Positions 42,127 through 51,367 of a stretch of DNA of 64,000 nucleotides are shown here, piece after piece. The DNA lies in assembly GCF_037102585.1 (NCBI RefSeq), contig NW_027043827.1:83018-147017 (forward strand), given 5' to 3'. Within the stretch, counting starts at the first letter, position 1. Each line of letters starts with the position of its first letter. Origin of the DNA: Saccharomycopsis crataegensis. Its lineage: Eukaryota > Ascomycota > Saccharomycetes > Ascoideales > Saccharomycopsidaceae. A program made the translations under genes and the position numbers. Under the pieces are notes generated by a model that made no database searches, was not told the DNA's origin, and was given only the letters and a program-made list of their open reading frames with translations.

Positions 42127-45100
42127 TTAAAAGATATTGCTTTCAAGCAAGAAGATCATTGAATCAACGGCCATATGACAATTGAAATGCCTTTTGGATT
42201 TCAATCTTGATAATTTTCGTTGGAAACCTAGATATCTATCGATCGTTCTGGTTTCGTTCATTTTGGTGGCAGGGGTAATGATTGTTTGCCAGGTTAATGG
42301 GATATTCAAGTCAATTTTTTTCCAAAGTTTCTGGGCCAATGGACATTCAATAAGATGGTGCTTCATGATTTCAAATTGGATTTCCTTTGGGGCATATTGG
42401 GGTTCATCATATCTGGTTAATTTTTTGCTGCAATAGTCACAATGATTATTTACGTAATTGTGATTTTCAATGCCCAAATGAAAGATGTGAATATTTTGAT
42501 ATTTCCCCGGGAAATGTTGGTTGAATTTTTTGAGGTTATGCCAAAAGTTATCAACTTGTTTCTGATTCACCCCAGTAATGTCCATGAGTGTTTTTGACAT
42601 CTTGTTGACATCTTGTTTTTCCCGTTGTTTTTTACTTCCTTTAGTATGGTCAAAATCCTTAATTTTAATTGGAATGTGTTGTTGATATTTTTCAGGAATC
42701 CCTTTTTCAATTGAATTTTTTAAATCTTCAATTCCAATCTTCATTGGCTTCAACCTGATTGTACGTTTCTTTATACCAAGAACTTTTCTGAAATCCCAGT
42801 ACGCTGTCCGTTCAGCATCTGAGAATGTGCTGCTATTCATAACTTCTAAGGAAATTGAATCATTGGTATTCTCAATGTCATCCGCTAGTTCAAGTAATAC
42901 CACCCACCAATAATGAGTTTTGATATAGTCATCCTTTGGTGATTTTGTTGGTGATGTTTTTTGAATGATGTTGTTGATACTTGATTGAATTTTGAAACGT
43001 AATATCTGATTATATTTAGTGTGACTATCCAAAAACAAATCCTGGAAAATTTTGGCTCTTCGGTGTTGGAGTTGAGACTTTAAATCAATCATTGAGAAAC
43101 CGCCTTTGTTGTTGTGTGTCTTGAGTGTATCCAAAGAAATAGGTGTATCTTGCTTGACCAATAACTTAATCGATGTGTCAATTTGATTCAACTGATTGGG
43201 TAACAAAGGTTGGTGTAGTTCTTTGTAATAGAACTTGGATGCAATATATGTGTTGAATGCTTCTATTTTTGATTGAATCAGCAAGCTGGTCATGTTTGAT
43301 AACTTGTACTTGATATGGAGGTCACGCTGCAATGTTTCGGGCCAAAATGTCACTGATGGTCCAATAGTTATCCCCAAATATGTCAATTGAAAGTTTTCAT
43401 CAGCAATCTCAAATGGGAATGGTGTCAAAAATGGATAATTATCAGTTGGTATGATTAGTTGGGATTTCTTTTCATTGAGTTTGCTGCCACTGAATTTTTC
43501 AAATAGTCTAATACATTTCATTGTTTTGGAATAATCTCTTTTATCTTTGATGAAAACTGTGATATCATCAGCAAAAGCAAGATAATGTTGACTGCTATAT
43601 GCTTCAGGTATCAAATCTCCTTGGTAACTATGGCCTCTGGTATTCTGTTTGATAGATCGTAGTAAAGGTTCTACTGCTAATGCAAATAATGAAGGGGAAA
43701 ACGGATTACCTTGGAGGGTACCATTTTTTAAATTGAATAATGGGCCGGTCATGTTGTTGATGTATAAGGATCCCGTTGTCTGCTTGAGGATGTTGATGAT
43801 TAACTTGGCTAATTTTTTTCCAAAATTTAAATGGGACAATAGTTGTTCCATATATTCGTGAGATATCCTATCGAACGCTTTCTCCAAATCCACAATTAGT
43901 ATCAGCTTTTGTGGATTTGGTATTATATGCGTTTTATCTTTTGGATGAATTAGACTATCTAACATTTCTCTGAAAATGGTGATGTTGGAGAACGATGACC
44001 GGCCTGGAATAAAACCAGCTTGATCTTCCCCTATGATATCGGGCAAGTGCTTCAACAACCTATTATTAATTATTGTGGATAATAATCTAAGATTAGTGTT
44101 GATAAGGGCTATCGGCCTATAGTTTCCAATGTTTTCTTTTGACTTTCCAGGCTTTGGTATGATGTTAAAGAGTATAGTTCGGTAGTGGAATGGTAAATTT
44201 CCTTCAGTTAGAATGTGGTTAAATTCTTGAAGAAGGATGTGTTTGATTTGGGGAAATAATTCCTTATAAAATTTGTATGGGATTCCATCTATGCCCGGTG
44301 TGGACTTCAAATTTGCCGAATCAATTGCCAGTTTGAGTTCTTCCATTGTTATGAAGGAATCCATTTTTCTCTTCTCTTCAGGAGATATTCCTTGGGTTGG
44401 AATCACGTCCTGAAGATATTTATGTATTTTTTTTGTGTCCTTTGTTCCTCTGGTTCCATCAAACAAGTCCATATAATATTCAGTTGCTATTTTCATTATC
44501 TCTTCATGAGATTGAACTAGTGTCCCTTCTACATCTTTTAGCTGTTTTATTGGGCGTTGTTCTTGATATTGGTGGAAAACTTGGTTAATATGTTGATAAT
44601 ATTCCGTCATTTTATCAAGTTCAGGCACTTTCACTTTTTTCAACATGTGTTTGAGTTTTTCTGCTTTGCATTTAATATCAATTATTAATTCATCGGTTCC
44701 TTGGATATCTTCATTTATAGATTGGTGCCTGAGAACATTAATGATTCTGTCGGTCAATCTATATCTCTTCATATTATAGTAAGCCTTGGATGAAGTTAAA
44801 GTCAACTCCACTGTAACTGAATCATGTGTGGATCTTTTCCCAAAATGATTTGTTTGTGTCATATTCCATTTGTTTTCTTTGTTTTTTAAGAAGCTCCCAG
44901 TGATATAGAACCTATCCAATCTCCGGCTTTTCCCTAATTCTGATGCTTTATTAGTGAATGTTTTCTTGATGTTATGTTTGATTGAATTGAATGAGTCCTT
45001 CAAGTTCAACAAAGTAATGAGATTAGTTAAGGATTCAGCAACTGAGTCTTCACGGCTTCTATAATTTAGGGAGTCCGAACGATCAATAAAATTATTAAAA

Positions 45101-45543
45101 TCACCAGCTAACATGATGTTGATTGTCTTTCCTGGGAATCTAGTTTGAAGATTCTGATTTTGGGCAAGTAAACTGAGTTTGAGCTGATCATGGATCTGAT
45201 TTTGCTTTTGGTATTGATTTGGATTATACAAGTTTATAATCCAGAGTGCTTGGTTATTTTCTAATTCAATTAAGACATCCGTGATGTGTTTTTGGAGTTC
45301 ATGTTGGACAGTAATACCTGCTAATTTGGATCCTAACACTGGAATAGAATCATCAACAATTATTGCTGTTCTGGAACAGGTTGAATTATAGTATATGACT
45401 TTGTTATCGAACTGAAACGAAAAGTCTTCTGATAGATTTAGTTCTTGGAGCAAAGACACATTGGATTTTTGGGTGAAACTTATTACCAACTGGTCGCTGA
45501 TACGACTCCGTTGTATATTTTGAGTATTGATTTTAATAATCAT
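42127..45543 (-). CDS. LINE-B ORF2: endonuclease-reverse transcriptase
   Basis: 1138 residues. AP-endonuclease domain: TQNIQR at 7-12, QEL at 33-35, LAGDFNNF near 145, RRLDRFYIT near 210 and STHDSV near 240. Reverse transcriptase: STPGIDGIPYKFYKE, PKPGKSKENIGNYRPIAL, LIVDLEKAFDRI, LQGNPFSPSLFALAVEP and catalytic FADD near 658. The C-terminus has a zinc motif of C-x2-C...H-x4-C form (CDYCSKK...HHLIECPLAQKLW, about 1035-1075). The protein nicks target DNA and copies LINE RNA in place. FADD and the motif order place it in the L1 group. Translation probably depends on re-initiation after ORF1, whose stop is 5 nt upstream. Confidence 0.95.
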   Translation of the reverse strand: MIIKINTQNIQRSRISDQLVISFTQKSNVSLLQELNLSEDFSFQFDNKVIYYNSTCSRTAIIVDDSIPVLGSKLAGITVQHELQKHITDVLIELENNQALWIINLYNPNQYQKQNQIHDQLKLSLLAQNQNLQTRFPGKTINIMLAGDFNNFIDRSDSLNYRSREDSVAESLTNLITLLNLKDSFNSIKHNIKKTFTNKASELGKSRRLDRFYITGSFLKNKENKWNMTQTNHFGKRSTHDSVTVELTLTSSKAYYNMKRYRLTDRIINVLRHQSINEDIQGTDELIIDIKCKAEKLKHMLKKVKVPELDKMTEYYQHINQVFHQYQEQRPIKQLKDVEGTLVQSHEEIMKIATEYYMDLFDGTRGTKDTKKIHKYLQDVIPTQGISPEEKRKMDSFITMEELKLAIDSANLKSTPGIDGIPYKFYKELFPQIKHILLQEFNHILTEGNLPFHYRTILFNIIPKPGKSKENIGNYRPIALINTNLRLLSTIINNRLLKHLPDIIGEDQAGFIPGRSSFSNITIFREMLDSLIHPKDKTHIIPNPQKLILIVDLEKAFDRISHEYMEQLLSHLNFGKKLAKLIINILKQTTGSLYINNMTGPLFNLKNGTLQGNPFSPSLFALAVEPLLRSIKQNTRGHSYQGDLIPEAYSSQHYLAFADDITVFIKDKRDYSKTMKCIRLFEKFSGSKLNEKKSQLIIPTDNYPFLTPFPFEIADENFQLTYLGITIGPSVTFWPETLQRDLHIKYKLSNMTSLLIQSKIEAFNTYIASKFYYKELHQPLLPNQLNQIDTSIKLLVKQDTPISLDTLKTHNNKGGFSMIDLKSQLQHRRAKIFQDLFLDSHTKYNQILRFKIQSSINNIIQKTSPTKSPKDDYIKTHYWWVVLLELADDIENTNDSISLEVMNSSTFSDAERTAYWDFRKVLGIKKRTIRLKPMKIGIEDLKNSIEKGIPEKYQQHIPIKIKDFDHTKGSKKQREKQDVNKMSKTLMDITGVNQKQVDNFWHNLKKFNQHFPGKYQNIHIFHLGIENHNYVNNHCDYCSKKLTRYDEPQYAPKEIQFEIMKHHLIECPLAQKLWKKIDLNIPLTWQTIITPATKMNETRTIDRYLGFQRKLSRLKSKRHFNCHMAVDSMIFLLESNIF

Positions 45544-45548
45544 TATGT

Positions 45549-48155
45549 TTATTCATTGGAATTTTGATTTGTCTGTTTGTTTCTGGTTGCATCAGCTTCC
45601 AGAGTTGACAAATCATCATTGGTTGGTGTTAATTCTGTTTTCTCATGTACTGGAATTTCATCACCCAGTAGCATTTCATCCTGCTCATATTCTTCTGAAT
45701 CCTCATATTCGTCTTTTGCATCATAGATGTATTCTCCATCATTTTCATACTCCTCATCATATTCTTCGTCATTATCATTATCAGGTTCTGCACTTGATTC
45801 AGACAGGGTTGGCTCTTTAGAGCCAGTTTGTGCCAGTTTTGATGTCACTGATGGGTGTGGGTCTTTAATGACTAACTTAATAGATTTTGGTACAAATGGT
45901 TTTGGTGCTGAAGGCTTGGTGGTGTTAATTTTGGTCAAAATTGGGGTAGAGATTGGGGTAGATTTTGGGGTAGATTTTGGGGTAGATTTTGGAGTAGAAG
46001 CTGGGGTAGAAGTTGGGTTGGACAAGGTTTGATTAGATTTTGGGGTAATTGGATGGGATCTAAACACATTCAACTTAATTCCTGGTTTGGCTGACTCTTG
46101 CTTGGTTTCAGCTGGTTTCTCCCTTTGAAGGATTTTCTTTGGTTTGACGGATGCCTTCTTTTTGGAGGCCTTTCTAACTTGATTAACCGGAGGAGGGGTG
46201 ATTTGATGCTTTCTGTTGATAGCTGGTGTGGTAGTTTGGATATTTTCATAATCATCATCTCTTTCTTTGGATATTAATCCCAATTGGTGGAATGGATTCT
46301 TCCATAAATTGCTCAGTTCATTTTGTGGTGGTTTTGACTGTCTGGATCTAGATGAACCATGAACCATGGTGAACTCGGTAGAAGGAACTTCAATCACTGG
46401 TGGTTGATTTTGCTTCTGTTTGGGGTTCTCATGACGATCATCTGTAACATTTTTCTTTGGCCGCTTAAAGTAACAGTCTTTAGCTACATGGCTAGGCTTT
46501 TTGCAAATCGCGCAAGATGCTTGCTTGCAATTGTATCTGGTGTGTTCTCTTGAACCACAATTGATACAGTGTAAGCATTTAGTAATAACTTTAGAAACAA
46601 TGTTGTCTTGGTGAATAACCGGGATTTGTTTTCCTGGTTCCATTTCCAAGTAACCATAAATGTAACGATTTTTAAGCTCCTCGTTAGGTCTTTTAGTCAT
46701 GTCACTTTTAATCACTGAGAATGATGTTGGTTCAATTTGGGCTAGGTTAAGCGCTTGCTTGATGGTAGCATCGACAAAATAGTCGGGGGTTGTTTCCAAG
46801 GCTGTTATCTCAATCAATTGGATTTCTTTATCATTCTTGTTGATATTGATGCGTGGCTTGTAAGTGGATTGTTCAATGTCAACACTTAAATGGCTAGTGA
46901 CAAAATCAATAAATGCATTACGTAACTTTTCATTCTTAGTTTGTAATTGACCTTTCAATATTGGGATAAGTGAGGATTTGAGACAAATAGTTTCATTTGA
47001 AATAAACAAGTAGTTTTGAGCTTCAATTAAAGCTTTCTTGATGAAGTTGACATCATCATTATCATTCAAATCAGTTTCAATGTTGGTTAATTTAACATCG
47101 ATTAATTTTTGGAAGGCATCCTTTATTGTACTCAAATGATCATCAAGCTCATACTTCCGGTAGACCTCAGGTGGGATAATAAATGACATCATGATTTTTT
47201 GTTTATCTTGATGGCTCATAATAAATTTAATGTAATCCTCCTCTGCAATATTAGATTGTTTCAATCTTGAGAATTCATTAATTAAATGAGAATTTGTATA
47301 AAATTTGAAAAACTTTTCAATGGTGTAGATTTTGACAAATTCTTGATATTTCTCTTCAACATTTTCCACTTTTTGTGTGTCAAATCCGAAAAGTGATCCC
47401 CTCATGCCCTTTTCCTTAATAGCATATTCAAGGACATCTTGGTGTTCGAACTTGATTGATTTGAGATATTTAGCCCATTTAAAAACTCTTTCGAATTTGG
47501 CTAAAACATTTTGAAAAGTGGAGGTGGTGTTCATAATCAGAGTCCCCTGTTGGGATGCGCCTTTAGAGCCCGAGGCGATTTGGGCGTAGGATCTGCTGAA
47601 AGCAGCAACTGGGGCTGGGTTAGTTTTTTTTGGGGTTTTTTGGTTTTCAGAGTTTTTTTGGGTTTTGTTGTTTTCTATTTTTTTTTGGTTTTCAGAGTTT
47701 TCAGTAACAAAATCAATAGAAACAGAAGGTTGTGAATCTCCTTGAGATTCAATGGTGGCTTGATTTGACATATGCATGTCGACGCTAGTGTCACCTGCAC
47801 TATCAAGATTGCGATCGCAATCAACTGGAGAAACATTAATTTCCGGGGCTGGGCGGTGGGCAATATCAACATCAGAATCAGCATTAGAGGCCTCATTTAT
47901 GGTATTAGATGGGGTTGCAAAGGTTTCAGCAGTACTTAAAAAAGTATTGTCATCTTCCTCAGTGATTTCTTCGTCTGAATGTGGTTCATTTCCGTGTTTG
48001 TTTACATTGTTTTGATCGGTTGCGTTGGGATTTGCATGATCTAAGTCAACGATAATATCAGAAGAAACCAGGGTTTCTTGAGAAGGAGGATCATTTGTTG
48101 GATCAGTGGAGTAGTTGGAAGGCTTTGGAATTCTTTTGGTATTATTAATACTCAT
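45549..48155 (-). CDS. LINE-B ORF1: Gag-like RNA-binding protein
   Basis: 868 residues. N-terminal NYSTDPTNDPP motif (13-23), acidic low-complexity part, SRSYAQIASGSKG near 190, and a folded core from FERVFKWAKYL through DVLEYAI to about 530. Two zinc knuckles follow at about 535-565 (CLHCINCGSREHTRYNC and CAICKKPSHVAKDC), then basic and TPKS-repeat segments and an acidic Asp/Glu/Tyr-rich C-terminus. It is expected to coat LINE RNA. The same layout is seen in LINE-D and LINE-F. The start codon is only about 12 nt from the LINE 5' end. Confidence 0.9.
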   Translation of the reverse strand: MSINNTKRIPKPSNYSTDPTNDPPSQETLVSSDIIVDLDHANPNATDQNNVNKHGNEPHSDEEITEEDDNTFLSTAETFATPSNTINEASNADSDVDIAHRPAPEINVSPVDCDRNLDSAGDTSVDMHMSNQATIESQGDSQPSVSIDFVTENSENQKKIENNKTQKNSENQKTPKKTNPAPVAAFSRSYAQIASGSKGASQQGTLIMNTTSTFQNVLAKFERVFKWAKYLKSIKFEHQDVLEYAIKEKGMRGSLFGFDTQKVENVEEKYQEFVKIYTIEKFFKFYTNSHLINEFSRLKQSNIAEEDYIKFIMSHQDKQKIMMSFIIPPEVYRKYELDDHLSTIKDAFQKLIDVKLTNIETDLNDNDDVNFIKKALIEAQNYLFISNETICLKSSLIPILKGQLQTKNEKLRNAFIDFVTSHLSVDIEQSTYKPRININKNDKEIQLIEITALETTPDYFVDATIKQALNLAQIEPTSFSVIKSDMTKRPNEELKNRYIYGYLEMEPGKQIPVIHQDNIVSKVITKCLHCINCGSREHTRYNCKQASCAICKKPSHVAKDCYFKRPKKNVTDDRHENPKQKQNQPPVIEVPSTEFTMVHGSSRSRQSKPPQNELSNLWKNPFHQLGLISKERDDDYENIQTTTPAINRKHQITPPPVNQVRKASKKKASVKPKKILQREKPAETKQESAKPGIKLNVFRSHPITPKSNQTLSNPTSTPASTPKSTPKSTPKSTPISTPILTKINTTKPSAPKPFVPKSIKLVIKDPHPSVTSKLAQTGSKEPTLSESSAEPDNDNDEEYDEEYENDGEYIYDAKDEYEDSEEYEQDEMLLGDEIPVHEKTELTPTNDDLSTLEADATRNKQTNQNSNE

Positions 48156-48167
48156 TTTTAAAGGGTG

Positions 48168-48211
48168 TTTTTTTTTTTAAAGACAAAATTCAATATATTA
48201 ATAAATAACTA
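48168..48211 (-). repeat. Minimal 5'-truncated LINE-B tail
   Basis: A T-run followed by AAAGACAAAATTCAATATAT, the last bases of the LINE-B 3' UTR, and nothing more. It is wedged between the 5' end of LINE-B copy 2 and the tail of copy 3, i.e. a LINE insertion that kept only about 30 nt of element sequence. Confidence 0.75.
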
Positions 48212-48954
48212 TTTTTTTTTTTAAAGACAAAATTCAATATATTAATTAATTATATAACTATATATCTCATAAACTACTTAATGTAGTTTGAAAATTAAAG
48301 TGTTAAGGGAAAACCATTAATGGTGAAAAACCCTATTATTGTGAAAAAATGTTTTTATGCGTTTTTAAGGTTTTTAATTGTTTTATTTTTTTTTTTTTGA
48401 TTTTATTTTCTTGTTTTTCCCCACCTATTTTTTTCTTCTCCGCTTAAAAGATATTGCTTTCAAGCAAGAAGATCATTGAATCAACGGCCATATGACAATT
48501 GAAATGCCTTTTGGATTTCAATCTTGATAATTTTCGTTGGAAACCTAGATATCTATCGATCGTTCTGGTTTCGTTCATGTTTGTGGCAGGGGTAATGATT
48601 GTTTGCCAGGTTAATGGGATATTCAAGTCAATTTTTTTCCAAAGTTTCTGGGCCAATGGACATTCAATAAGATGGTGCTTCATGATTTCAAATTGGATTT
48701 CCTTTGGGGCATATTGGGGTTCATCATATCTGGTTAATTTTTTGCTGCAATAGTCACAATGATTATTTACGTAATTGTGATTTTCAATGCCCAAATGAAA
48801 GATGTGAATATTTTGATATTTCCCCGGGAAATATTGGTTGAATTTTTTGAGGTTATGCCAAAAGTTATCAACTTGTTTCTGATTCACCCCAGTAATGTCC
48901 ATGAGTGTTTTTGACATCTTGTTCACATCTTGTTTTTCCCGTTGTTTTTTACTT
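48212..48954 (-). pseudogene. LINE-B copy 3: 3' UTR and ORF2 C-terminus only
   Basis: A poly(A) tail (T-run 48212-48222), hairpin at 48306-48334, then the ORF2 stop (48444) and about 165 codons of C-terminal ORF2 including CDYCSKK and HHLIECPLAQ. Homology ends near 48954, beside the SINE-like tail. It is a 5'-truncated insertion with no frameshift in what remains. Confidence 0.88.
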
Positions 48955-48958
48955 TGTA

Positions 48959-49397
48959 TTTTTTTTTTTTTTTATAAAGTCCCTATATTTAACTACTAAG
49001 AGCTATATAGGTCATCGCACTTTTTATGTACGGTTATTATGATCAATTATGCGCAGCTATGGCGACTTATTTGGTGTCCGTTTTCTCCCAATATTTTTGG
49101 TAACCCGGGAGTTTGGGTTGGAAAATGCAATGTTTTTGACTTGTAGCAACCTGTCACTATTTTTTTTTTTTTTAGCCAGGGAGGAGGAAATCTTCGAAAG
49201 ACACCAGCGACGCAACCTTACCGGTAGTGTGAGATTTTTACTCACTAAAACCCCCTTGTATCTTACCTTCAGAGTGGTATTACTCCTTACTCAGCTAGCG
49301 TACTGAACGTGACCTGGTGGTTAATGCAGCGAGCGGGGTTCGAACACGCGACCCTTTCTTAGTCTATGGTTCTGCCCACTACGCCACCCAGCGCAGG
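48959..49397 (-). repeat. tRNA-headed SINE-like unit, copy 1
   Basis: On the minus strand the unit begins with a tRNA-like head containing a perfect Pol III A box (TGGCGTAGTGG, 49376-49386) and B box (GTTCGAACC, 49337-49345) 30 nt apart. A body with the hairpin AGTGAG...CTCAC and GAAGATTTCCTCCTC follows, then an internal A-run and a second body part. It ends in a poly(A) tail (T-run 48959-48973). It has no coding capacity. A near-identical copy is at 49945-50388. Head, body and A-tail are the layout of SINEs, which are rare in budding yeasts. Confidence 0.7.
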
Positions 49398-49398
49398 T

Positions 49399-49944
49399 CT
49401 TTTTTTTTTTTTTTCCAATAATTTCGATTTATATTAAATCTCATAAGTATATAATTATATAAACTTGTTCTTGGTTTTGAGGAGGAAAATCTTCAAAAGA
49501 CGAAGAATTTCAATTTTTTTAAATTAATATTCAACAGTGTGAGATTTCTACTCACTAAAAACCCCCTTTAAGATATTGACTATTTTTATTTTTATTTTTA
49601 ATATTATTTTTATTTTTATTTTTATTTTGTTTTATGGTTATTTTAATTTTTTAGTAGACCGCTGTAATAAGATATAATAATGTTTTCATTGATTGATTTG
49701 TCCAATCTGCATTATTTGACCTTCGTACCCTATTATATTTTTCAATGTAATAAGCGAAGCGATCCAATTTTATCATAGTTTGTTTCTGATGTTGATGCAA
49801 TATGATGTTATCCCATGTTTGAGATATTCCCATTTTTAATATTTTCCATAAGTTTCTTGATACTGTGCAATTTATGTAGTAATGGGTGATGTAGGCTTCC
49901 TTGATATGGTCAGGATCCCTGGGGTTGGTGTTCCAATTGTCTAC
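49399..49944 (-). pseudogene. LINE-E fragment (ORF2 C-terminus and 3' UTR)
   Basis: A T-run (49400-49414) marks the tail. The 3' UTR contains AGTGAGTAGAAATCTCACACT and GAAGATTTTCCTCCTC. ORF2 codons (49651-49944) read NPRDPDHIKEAYITHYYIN and GISQTWDNIILHQHQKQTM, homologous to the LINE-A and LINE-B ORF2 C-termini (ITHYYINCTVSRNLW beside MTHFLIQCPLSTELW). It is 5'-truncated at the tail of SINE copy 2. No other copy of this family is in the window. Confidence 0.8.
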
Positions 49945-50388
49945 TTTTTTTTTTTTTTTTATAAAGTCCCTATATTTAACTACTAAGAGCTATATAGGTC
50001 ATCGCACTTTTTATGTACGGTTATTATGATCAATTATGCGCAGCTATGGCGACTTATTTGGTATCCGTTTTCTCCCAATATTTTTGTTAACCCGGGAGTT
50101 TGGGTTGGAAAATGCAATGTTTTTGACTTGTAGCAACCTGTCACTATATATTTTTTTTTTTTTTAGCCAGGGAGGAGGAAATCTTCCAAAGACACCAGCG
50201 ACGCAACCTTACCGGTAGTGTGAGATTTTTACTCACTAAAACCCCCTTGTATCTTACCTTCAGAGTGGTATTACTCCTTACTCAGTTAGCGTACTGAGCG
50301 TGACCTGGTGGTTAATGCCGCGAGCGGGGTTCGAACACGCGACCCTTTCTTAGTCTATGGTTCTACCCACTACGCCACCCAGCGCAGG
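49945..50388 (-). repeat. tRNA-headed SINE-like unit, copy 2
   Basis: Same structure as copy 1, with A box at 50367-50377, B box at 50338-50346 and poly(A) tail as a T-run at 49945-49960. It differs by a handful of substitutions and by A-run length. Its head abuts non-repeat DNA at 50389 and its tail abuts LINE-E. Confidence 0.7.
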
Positions 50389-51344
50389 AATGAATTGTAT
50401 ATTAACGAGTCACAGAGGTTCTAAATAACATGCAAGCCGGGCATTTCATGCCGGTCTTTCTAATAGGTAAGTAAAATACTATAACTTTCTCTCAACCTCA
50501 CACTCCTTGCTTTAAGAATTAATCACATCACCGGTAAAAAACTCAACAATCAAGATTATTAAGGAAAAAAGGTGCAATGTGAAAATATGAGATGAAGTCA
50601 CTGGTGAATTACCCATCACTAGGAGCTTCATGAACTGAGATGGAGGTCTTTGTTGAGGGGTTTTGGCACTATATCTCAAATACTAAGTATTTTCAATGTA
50701 GTGACCATCAGAATTCTGGGGGATAATAAAAATGAAAATAATAAAAATAAAAATAATAAAAATAAAAATAATAAAAATAAAAATAAAAATAATAAAAATA
50801 AAAATAATAAAAATCAATAGAATAATTAAATCCAAGTAAAAAAATAATTCAAATAATCAAATAGACCAAATAATTCAAATAAGTCAAAATAATCAAGTAA
50901 ACCAAATAAACCAAATAAACCAAATAAACCAAATGAACCAAATAAATCAAATAAACCAAATAAATCAAATAAGAACCAGTACCATGGGTCTGTCTTAAGT
51001 GTCACCACACACTTTTTAAGTCCAGACACATATCCTGATTCCATAAATCAATGTACCAACTGAACACTTTAACTGACATTCCATTTCTTTGCCTCAATTA
51101 TTAGTGAGAGATAATAATGTGAAGCCTTTGTGGAATGTTGTCAAAATCAAAATCATAATCAAAATCGACAAAATCAAATAGACCAGTGCTATGGTTTTAT
51201 CTCAGATGGCACCACACATCTTTGATTTCTATAACACAAGCCCATGAATCAAACTAAGAAAAATCAATAAAATAATAATAGTAAATTAATAAAAACCAAG
51301 TAAAAAATAAACCAAATACTATTAACTGGGAAACTAGGCACCAA
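50389..51344. other. Low-complexity intergenic region
   Basis: No gene is recognised. It contains an AAAATAATAAAAAT-type array (about 50722-50816), a CAAATAAACC-type minisatellite with about ten imperfect units (about 50851-50985), and two loosely similar segments around CACCACACA (near 51001 and 51212) that may be old repeat relics. A 72-codon minus-strand ORF with Phe/Leu/Gly repeats is only a translation of the minisatellite. Confidence 0.6.
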
Positions 51345-51367
51345 TTTTTTTTTTTTTTTTTTTTTTG

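Larger units (their letters stand above)
41881..48167 (-). mobile_element. LINE-B copy 2, full length with both ORFs open
   Basis: 6.3 kb: poly(A) tail (T-run 41881-41893), 3' UTR of about 230 bp with a hairpin, ORF2 (1138 codons), a 5-nt gap, ORF1 (868 codons) and a very short 5' leader (48156-48167). No stop, frameshift or LTR insertion is seen. It is an L1-clade LINE related to Zorro-type elements of yeasts and is the best candidate for an active element of its family here. Confidence 0.92.

Noticed and set aside
49295-49397. tRNA-like sequence as a genuine tRNA gene (also 50308-50388)
   Set aside because: A and B boxes are perfect, but the acceptor arms do not pair and no clean anticodon stem forms, so it is treated as a SINE-type head.
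50826-51044. 72-codon ORF with Phe/Leu/Gly repeats
   Set aside because: It is a translation of the CAAATAAACC minisatellite with no other protein-like feature.
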